From the NCBI GenBank assembly GCA_015179045.1, contig WHUZ01000011.1, positions 1,054,001 to 1,118,000 on the forward strand: a stretch of 64,000 nucleotides of DNA. The letters run 5' to 3'. Position 1 is the first letter of the stretch, and the number at the start of each line of letters is the position of its first letter. Below the pieces are notes generated by a model. It made no database searches. It had not been told where the DNA came from and worked only from the letters and a program-made list of their open reading frames with translations. Of the stretch, positions 56,636-64,000 are shown piece after piece. The translations under genes and the position numbers were made by a program. The stretch comes from Kalaharituber pfeilii (Eukaryota; Ascomycota; Pezizomycetes; Pezizales; Pezizaceae).

Positions 56636-57218
56636 TTAGAGGGATTTTGCTGTCACCAGGGATTTATCAGGGATAAAGCATTTAGCGCGTGGCACAACCC
56701 TGGGAATAGCAAAAAATGCAATTGAGTTTTTGCTGCATCCAGGGATACTCCAGGTTTTCTCCCTTTCGTGCCCAGCCGCTAACCTACTTATCTCACTGAA
56801 CTTCGAGATGGCAACTCAATCCAAAGCTTACTAAGTCATAACTGCGGGTGTGCTATGACTACTACTACCAATTTGGACTGGTAACTATAGGCAGTACAGG
56901 CCGTAGTGTAGGCCTTTGCTCCCATGAAAATGGGACACCTTTGAACTACGTGTATCACAACTCAACATTCTCAGACAATCCCTGATTTTTGGTTTACCGT
57001 GTGAATCAGTTCACTGGATCGATCTCAGCTTTCAGAATGAAAATTGAGTAAAAACTGGTGAAGATAGATGGGAGTCAAAAAGCAGTGGTTTCCAGGGATC
57101 CAGCCCTGGAAATCCGATCCCGGGGATGAAATTCCTCCCGTAGAATTCTCTAGCGCGTGGCGCAGTCATCCCTGGAAATTCCTGGAAACCATCCCTGGTG
57201 CCAGCAAAATCCCTCTAA
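56636..57218. mobile_element. 583-bp TIR element (TTAG family)
   Basis: TTAGAGGGATTTTGCTGTCA at the left is matched by the reverse complement TTAGAGGGATTTTGCTGGCA at the right; a gcgcgtggc block is also inverted. No coding capacity. The terminus resembles that of the element at 32798-33579 (TTAGGCGGATTTTGC). Flanking dinucleotides are TA and TG, so the target duplication is uncertain. Confidence 0.65.
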
Positions 57219-57362
57219 TGGAATCCCTGCCCGGACTGTTCGGGTAGTGATGTTCTGTAGCCGTATTGGTACGCATGAGGGAGCTAGGAATGTCTTGTAA
57301 GCACGTGTTATCTTGGCTGGATGCCTGACATTGTTTAAGCCTCTTCATATACTAGAAAGATA

Positions 57363-57435
57363 TCTTTTTTTTTCTTTTTTTCTTTTTTTTTTTTTTTTTT
57401 AAACCACGTAACCCCGCTTGCAGGAGACAGGCTTA
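57363..57435 (-). mobile_element. Poly(A)-tailed retroposon 3' end (minus strand)
   Basis: A T-rich tract (57365-57402) followed by aaaccacgtaaccccgcttgcag; on the minus strand, ...GCAAGCGGGGTTACGTGG plus poly(A). Same terminus as at 58950-59053. It lies just upstream of the secreted beta-trefoil gene. Confidence 0.55.
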
Positions 57436-57687
57436 ACAAAGAAACTTCTATATACACGTCCCCGTTCCACCCCCCTTCTAAAGACCTGATTCCAGAAACT
57501 CCCGGACAGTTCTTCCGGTTTCTGCATCAGGGAAGCTCCCCTATATATCTCCCCCTCTCCCCCCTCCCCTCTTCTACTAGAAAGATATCGATTTGGATGA
57601 AAATTAAACTACCACCAGTGGATTCAATTGTAACCGTCATCAACTCGCACCACGTTTTACAAAAGTCCATACTCACAGTAGTCAATC

Positions 57688-58668
57688 ATGCGCTACTTCT
57701 CTCCGGCTTCCATACTTCTTATCAATGGAGTATTCCAAATATTATTAGGAGCTGCTGTTACGGCCCACAAGCACACAGTTCCACATGCACAACGTGATCG
57801 GGATCTGATAGAGCCCGATGCCTACTTGTCGAATTCCAAGCTTGACGACTTGTGGGGTTGGTTCTATGCTGCGAACCAGCAGGAACAAGATCCGCAACTG
57901 ATTTTCACAAAGCTTGTTAACTCGGTAAATGGGAATTTCAGCTTCTCTCTTTGTCGGTACTATTAGGCGGCCGTGTTGCTGTGCTTCTGATCTGTCTAGG
58001 GCTGTTAATGATATAATATTTAGGTCCGAAAATCTTATCATGATAGCCTGCGCTCACGCCTCTATCGCCAGTTCACTACAGGCACTAGTTGCTATACACA
58101 CAGTGAATCTACAATAACCGAGGACGTCCTAGATTCATTGCAATTCATGATTCAACTACACGGCGATATCAGGGATATAGAACAACGACTGGAGCAATGG
58201 GAGCCGTTACTTGCGGCAATCAAAGTACAGCACGAGAATTACCGCAATCTAGGGCCAACATACGTAGCCCTTAAGGCAACCGCGTGGAACGAGGCGTATA
58301 TTCAGATGACAAAGGACCAGGTTGGTATGGCAACATCCATCGGTGTATTGGAGACTTTCGAACTTATACGGCACCCGGACGGCATGGTCTCGTTCAAGTC
58401 TACCTCCTTTCCAGATACATACCTGAGTGCGGATGGATCTAATGTTCAATCCGGGAGTAGCAATGCTGGGGGCTATGTCGGTTGCAGCAACACGTGTGGC
58501 AGTAGGGAGAAGTTCTGGATTCATTGGTCCGCCAATGCAAAAGTAGGGATTCAGCCCGCGGATTTTCCGGGGCGTTTCCTCATGATGGATGAAAGCACAA
58601 ATTATGCAATACGTGTGCAGGGTGTAAAACTTGCGTGGGAGTTATTCTATATTGTTTTAGTCAAGTGA
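57688..58668 (+). CDS. Secreted protein with beta-trefoil-like C-terminal domain
   Basis: Exons 57688-57924 and 58024-58668 joined across a 99-nt intron (GTAAAT...TTTAG) give 293 residues. Residues 1-26 look like a signal peptide (MRYF, hydrophobic 8-24, GAAVTA before His). Residues 27-185 are predicted mostly helical and charged. Residues 186-293 carry LETFELIRHPDGMVSFKS, TYLSADGSNV, two Cys (233, 237) and EKFWIHW. This repeats the fascin/ricin-type pattern in which E-x-F-E/x-I alternates with YLSAD. Ligand and function are unknown. A TATA-like tatatatc at about 57543 lies upstream. The upstream ATG at 57597 starts an out-of-frame uORF that overlaps the start, unless it is removed in a leader intron (GTAACC to CTCACAG, 57630-57679). 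The gene is enclosed by poly(A) retroposon ends. Confidence 0.72.
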
Positions 58669-58949
58669 GCAAGTGAGAGTTGGCAGTTGGTTATGCTAAA
58701 TTTTTCTACTCAGCTATAACATTGATGATGCGAGCATGGCACTCAGGATTACATGTAGGCTTAGCTCGGAACTGTAGGCTATTTCTAGAGAATGTTGAGT
58801 GACCATATTGCTCCATTACGATCGCTTCTTACTTTGTAGCTTTCCTCTACTTAACAATGTCTTATAATCTCGTGTTCTCATGAACAGATGATATTAGCCT
58901 AGAGGCTACTGTATGCTCCTTCTTTCCCTTTCCTTTTCTTTTTTCATTT

Positions 58950-58955
58950 TTTTTT

Positions 58956-59019
<64 letters not shown>

Positions 59020-59053
59020 CACGTAACCCCGCTTGCAGCTGTTCGCCATGGCA
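58950..59053 (-). mobile_element. Poly(A)-tailed retroposon (minus strand)
   Basis: A 60-plus-base T tract (to 59018) followed by cacgtaaccccgcttgcagc and tgttcgccatggcaggg; on the minus strand a body ending GCGGGGTTACGTG with a very long poly(A). The 5' extent is unknown. A tail-less relative lies at 9976-10018. Confidence 0.6.
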
Positions 59054-59330
59054 GGGTCCCTAGACCGAAGTCTTTATGGCCCGGAGACAGGCACCTGTGC
59101 AACTAGCATACCTACAAAATCGTCCCCTGTAAAAGCACACAATAATACCACGACTTCAGTGATGCAGAGGAAACACAAAGCGAAAGCCCAATCCTCCAAG
59201 AGAACAATCAAGTACAAATACTCAAATATCCCCCCCAGGAAATCAAGCAGTCATGTTCATCTCCCCACATCCCTCCCCTTCCCCTTTCTGTCCACCTTTG
59301 CAATTCTATCCCAGTCATACAGGCACGAAT

Positions 59331-59641
59331 CGTACCACTTGCGCATACAGGCAACCAGGGTATGGCAGAGACTATGCTCGTTTCTTAACAGAGCCCTGGA
59401 CATGGAACGCGGGTGCATGTGACTTGTTGTGGAACATGATCTTCAGCTCAGCGTTTGAGAGAAGTTGAGGAGGTTAGGAGTTCGAAGCTGGGCTGCAACA
59501 CGAACGGATGATGTTTACTTTAGTACTCATTGTGACGAGCGGCCGTCAAAGTGGGATTTCACACTTGCTGCCCAAGAGGACACTACTGGATTTTGGTTAA
59601 AAACTGGTATACCTCGCTACTGCTATCCGGTGGACTCGTGA
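59331..59641 (+). pseudogene. 3' part of an unrecognised gene with one frameshift
   Basis: Two abutting plus-strand frames read as one protein if one base is restored near 59459. The first has TTCAYRQPGYGRDYARFL and GACDLLWNMIFSSAFE; the second has VRSWAATRTDDVYFSTHCDE, KWDFTLAAQEDTTGFWLK and a stop at 59639-59641. Trp- and Cys-rich, even composition suggests a genuine, possibly secreted, protein. I cannot name the family. A likely acceptor (tatcccag at 59309-59316) precedes it; upstream exons were not found. Confidence 0.4.
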
Positions 59642-60833
59642 GATGCATGTGATGTTATTCCTCTCACATTCTCAACAAGTGTTGCGTGGATACTTCGCGG
59701 ACAGCATGCCTTATAGTTACAGCGGAGTACAAGAATTTCTGGGCGAGGTTGACGCCCGCCATTACTGGCGTCGTGCAAGCATCAATACTATTATACTTCA
59801 CTGCCCAAGTATTGGAAGCCACATTCTCTCATCAATCAGTTCAAGTAATTGTGACATATGGTATGACGGAGCTGTTGCTTGCTCGACTTGACGATATCTG
59901 GTACCTACATATAATCTACCCGACCGTTACACAGAATAGTCATGAGTAGAGACATGGAATTATTCTGGTCCCGTTGGGAGTCCCGGCCTCTCAGAAGTTT
60001 GACCAGTCGATTCCGGAGCGGCCCCAGATCCCAAAAGGACCAGGCCGCTAGTCCGGCTATATAAAAATTTCTCATACTAATGAGTCAAAGATTTTTTTTT
60101 TTTACTGGACAATTGAACGGATGGGCTTACTTATTTCGTAACGTCTTTTCCAAGGCAAGCATGCTAAGTTTCGGTAACATGGCGACGCCGGCAGACATTG
60201 AGATTGGGTAATATGGCGGGGCCAGGAACTACAAAATGGTGCCCGGGAGACAAGACCACTGGGGCCGGGAGACTCTCCGTGTTTATCGTCTACACCTAAG
60301 CCCGTTGAGTGGATCACGTGACTGATAAGCCATAATTTAGTTCCTGCAATTAAACTATCTAAGGAGCTATTTTACTTTTTTAAATGCACGGATAGTTTGT
60401 AATTAGAGAGCGTGCAAGTTGAATCCCGCGGTAGAAAGGCTGTTAAGGGTAAATTACACAGCGCGTGAGTTGAATTCAGGCAGTTCAGGTATATTTCATC
60501 ACTGTGTGAGTTTATTGTTATTTTTCTGATTTACATATTTAGAATAATCCCTTTTATTCTAAAAACATCGTAAAAATGTCGAGATGTGCCTAATATTTTA
60601 TAGACCAAAAAGCGTATTCAGTTGCAAGCATCAAGGAAACATGCTGTCTACTGTACAACATGATGCTCGTCATCAACACATGCGCAATTTCACACGCGTT
60701 CAGGGTCTCAGACAAGCTTTCCTCTACCTCGCCATAGCCCGCAGGGGCGACATGCGAGTGAAGATATCATATTACAAAAAAAAAAAAAAAAAAAAGGCGT
60801 GACATGGGCAGGCGTGACAGGAGGTTATTATCT
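59642..60833. other. No gene recognised; poly(A) sequence at right end
   Basis: An 87-codon frame (59686-59949, VTAEYKNFWARLTPAITG) is unassigned. 60727-60795 (cctcgccatagcccgcaggg to poly(A)) matches the reverse of 30660-30710 and looks like the 3' end of a retroposon. Confidence 0.35.
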
Positions 60834-61022
60834 AACTTGTTGAGTTGAGCTTATCTGCTTCTCAACTTGTACAAAAACTTGTCGGGTTGAGAAAATAACT
60901 TGTCGGGGTTGAGCTTATCTGATTCTCAACTTGTACAATAACTTGTCGGGTTGAGAAAATAACTTGTCGGGTTAAGCTTATCTGATTCTCAACTTGTACA
61001 AAAACTTGTCGGTTTTGCAGAT
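60834..61022 (+). repeat. Three tandem ~63-bp units
   Basis: Units start aacttgtcgggttgagctta and contain ctgattctcaacttgtacaa; lengths are about 63, 64 and 62 bp with a few differences. Within units, aacttgt recurs, giving a higher-order pattern. Confidence 0.85.
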
Positions 61023-62004
61023 AACTTGATCTCGTGCCAAGAATTGCTAAGAAATTTAATTTGAATTATCAAGTAGTATCATAACTAAAAAAAAAGCTTT
61101 CCTCTTCATGCAGACTTTGTGTCAATGTCTGAGATCTCCATGTAACGATGACCCTCAAAGTCATAGAATAATGACTGTCACGTGGATTGAATGACTGTTT
61201 CAACAGAGTTGGATTCAGCGGTGTAGATGCGGTAGAGAGCAGTTTAGACATATTCCGGAGTTGATTCCGTGGCGGGGATGCGGTTGAGGGGTAGATTAGA
61301 GAATATATGAGTTGAGTTCAGCTTTTGCGAGGCGAGGCAGTTGAGGGTAACGTACACGTCGTTGGAGAAATTGCGGTGCGCAGAGGTCGTTGAGGGTCCG
61401 GGGGGTAATTGCAATCAGGCCAGTCACCTCGCGCCAATGAGGACTTATACTCTCTTAGGATTCCGAACAACCAGTTATCCATCGGGAAGGCTATCGTAGT
61501 TTCTAAAAAAAAAAAGAGGAAGAAGAATAAAAACAAAGTGTCCTGGTTCCACTAGAATGTAATCACATTGAACGGGAGCATTACAGTCCATCCTGTAGAA
61601 AGATGCTGGATGACTCTCTCAACTGCACCGCCCCTCACGTCGCTCTCAATTATAGCCCCTCCTCTACCACTTTCCAATCACACCACCACTCCGCAATCAT
61701 ACTCCGTCTCCACCATCTCCCAATTACAACTCCCTCTTCACCGCCTTTCAACAGCCTCCCCCTTTAGCAGCTGTAGCAGTATTTCGTACCCCCGTTCCAG
61801 TGCCTGCTCCCAGTAGCCACTTGAGTAGCCCCTTCAGCAGCTGCTCCAGCAGCCACTCTGATGGCTTCTTCAACAGCTCCTCAAACAACACAAATACTCG
61901 TTGGTATGTTGACCCATGTGCTCATATGTTTTTTTTTTCTTTTTGGTTCTGTCCAGTATTTCATCGATTTTTTACACCCATTTAACTTTTATACTAATGG
62001 CATC
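61023..62004. other. No gene recognised; Pro/Ser-coding pyrimidine tract
   Basis: 61590-61870 is C/T-rich, translating as Ser/Pro/Thr runs in plus-strand frames. No domain or splice structure supports a gene. Confidence 0.35.
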
Positions 62005-62400
62005 TTTCTTATTATCAAGTGGTGGATACACGGGGGCTTTAAACGGGACCAGGTCTATAATTGTGGTCGGCGGAGGAATACCTGGCGATTAGTCCAAAGC
62101 GAACGGTTGTGTTCCCTCACAAACAAAACACCTGGCGGGGCGCACTTGTTAGCAGCGTTGTGCCAAAAAGCGGTAGTATATCGGGCTTGTAGGCACACGA
62201 GGGCTATGGCAGCATGAGGGCTTTAGAGGGAGCAGATCTATAACATGGTCCGCGGAGGAAGCCTGACTGAGTTGTGCTGCTAGTCTTGAAGCAGGAGGGG
62301 GTACATCCCTTAGAAAACAAGCATATTGTGGGTACACGGGGCTCCAGGCGGATCAGCTCTGTAGTATTGTGGGCGGAGGAAGGATCCTGACTCAGAACGT
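62005..62400 (+). repeat. Three diverged ~150-bp tandem units
   Basis: The pattern acacgggg-gct, ggagcagatctataa-like, tggtcggcggaggaa-like and cctgact-like recurs at about 62025, 62190 and 62330 with substantial divergence. Confidence 0.5.
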
Positions 62401-63999
62401 TGGGTGGTGAATTCCAACGCAAGAGGTGCCGCTTCTCTTTGAAAGCAAGCAATCGGAGGCCGCCTTGGAGTAGATAGGAAAGTTAGGTAAAGTTAGGTGG
62501 CCACCGGTGTAGAACAGAAGGATAATCCACAGACAGGCGAGAAAGAAAATGTATTACCGTGGATCTAATCTGCTGTGTGTAAGATAAACCAGGAAACTAC
62601 AGGCTTTAGGCAACTTGGTTTTATACCTGCTCCAAGTTCTCACCCTTTTTCCAACTCTTGTGAGGGTTTAATGATGCAAATGTTGAAACCATAATCGAAT
62701 AACATTTTGTGCATAAACTGTCAGTTAGGAGACCCAAAGGCTCCTGGGGGAATAGAAGGCATCGTGTTGCCTCTTGCATGGCCTACAGAGGATATGACCT
62801 CACGTGACGCTGTTCACAAGTACATATTTCTTACAACTCGACTGCCGAGAAAGCACCTAGCTCTACCAGTTGTGTATCCTGCACTTTCCAGGGAGGTCAG
62901 AAGCATACTTAGCACAAGCGCAGTCGGCAGGAGGGGCACGGGGATGATTTACTCTAGATTCACAGTGTCAAGGGGAGAACTTGTATACAGACATAGAGTG
63001 GACGAGCGTAGGAAGTCACCTGTCCAGGAGCGGAGGGTGAGGAGGAGGTGGGCGGGGTGAGGGGGTCCACTTAGCACGGGGCAATACAATACTTCTTATG
63101 ATGTGGGATACTTCTAAATCTAACCTCAAACGGGCAGTGAAACCACCTCCAGGCGCGTTGCAAATTGCGCATATTGCATGACATGCTGGTACAGGGAGAT
63201 CGTTACCCTGAAAAAAAGGAAAAAAAAAAGGTTCGGCGTCCCGGCAATCAAATCAAGCGGGGCCCCGCAATCACAGTGCATCGGATCAGACCTGCTAGCA
63301 TCGGGGTCAGAGCACAAACTCGGTAGGTAAGTGTTTTACGTACAGTAGTTGCTATGGGAATAAAAAGTGGACAGGGGGGATCGCTTGCATCACCTTGAAT
63401 ATTTGTGCATGCATGAGCGGGGAAAATATATATATATTTTTCAATTGTATAATTTGTATGTATGTGTACGTGGGGTCATCCGTACTTGCATAGGTCATGT
63501 TTTTAATTAATCTAGTGCGATGGCAATTTAAGTATCATTCATCGTCATATTAGCTAGGCTACACCCCGAGACCTCTCGTTCTCCGCAGCTTATAACGCAA
63601 CCACACAACTACACCTTTCGAAAAATCGGATAACCGTCCCGCTCTGCTGGTGACCCCCATTCCCATTCTCCTTCCCCCGTCTGCTGGTGTCCGCCATTCC
63701 CTTTCCCCCCTCCCCCCTCTGTTGGTGTCCTCCATTCCCTTCCCCCCTCCCACCTCTCCCCTCCCTCTCCCCCCTCTTTCTCCCATCCCTACACGAACTC
63801 CACGATGACACCTTCGATTTCTCCGTCAGCGAGTATTTGGAATAGCGCTCATGCACTGCCTGAACGGAGAGCACGGACATGGGTACGTAGGGGGGAGTGG
63901 AGGCTGTCTATTCCTGTATGTGAACAGGGAGGCGTGGGAGTAGTAGATGGAAGATAGGTTTTGGGAGGAAGAGGGTGCTGGCATTATCCGGTGGAGGGT
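62401..63999. other. No gene recognised; low-complexity pyrimidine repeat
   Basis: 62560-62640 holds a diverged family A fragment and 62650-62700 a family C fragment. 62707-63060 is a 117-codon plus frame with no domain. 63640-63785 is a C/T-rich tandem (about three units of tctgctggtgtccgccattc plus C runs), producing Gly/Arg frames on the minus strand. Confidence 0.4.
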
Positions 64000-64000
64000 A

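Noticed and set aside
61568..61985. Ser/Pro/Thr-rich plus-strand frames
   Set aside because: They arise from a pyrimidine-rich tract; no start context, splice signals or domain.
1..64000. CRISPR arrays, bacterial operons, rRNA
   Set aside because: No regularly spaced repeats of CRISPR type and no rRNA sequence; gene structure is plainly fungal nuclear.

Overview
The window looks like nuclear DNA of a filamentous ascomycete with a repeat-dominated genome. Its introns are short (about 60-105 nt) with CTAAC/CTGAC branch sites, it carries fungal class-I myosin and Yos1 genes, and it holds many DNA transposons, MITEs and retroposon scraps. A Pezizomycete such as a truffle (Tuber) fits the low gene density, but that placement is inference. 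Very little of the 64 kb is host coding sequence, and most open frames are chance frames in repeats.

Layout. (1) Positions 1-6773 and 11046-14967 are two copies of one direct segmental duplication. Each carries a two-exon gene for a 41-residue secreted Cys-rich peptide (620-807 and 11780-11968) and the same train of repeats. Comparing the copies exposes three later insertions with exact empty sites: a solo LTR (3051-3315) and a 3.0-kb DDE transposon (3741-6750) in copy 1, and a 238-bp MITE (12543-12780) in copy 2. (2) 15-20 kb holds dispersed repeats and an internally deleted MITE (18610-19286) of the DDE transposon. (3) Two paralogous C2H2 zinc-finger genes lie on the minus strand at 20967-21500 and 43166-43741. 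(4) 23-39 kb is repeat-rich: a pogo-type MITE (23157-23494), a LINE-type ORF1 relic (26502-27220), a three-deep nest of TIR elements (31175-34124) and a Fot1/pogo-like transposon with in-frame stops (36127-38982). A Tc1 relic with long TIRs follows at about 45842-46905. (5) 48.7-54.7 kb is the one conventional gene island: YOS1 (minus, three exons) head-to-head with MYO1 (plus, ten exons), about 1.15 kb apart. (6) 57.7-58.7 kb carries a two-exon secreted protein with a beta-trefoil-like C-terminus, followed by a broken unassigned gene at 59331-59641. The remainder to 64 kb is poly(A)/poly(T) retroposons, minisatellites and low-complexity DNA.

Most notable are the pair of tiny secreted peptides, whose mature part differs only by amino-acid-changing substitutions while intron and flanks are nearly unchanged, and the empty-site comparisons that date transposon insertions. 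MYO1 needs one base restored at each of two homopolymer runs to read through, so part of the gene breakage here may be sequencing error.
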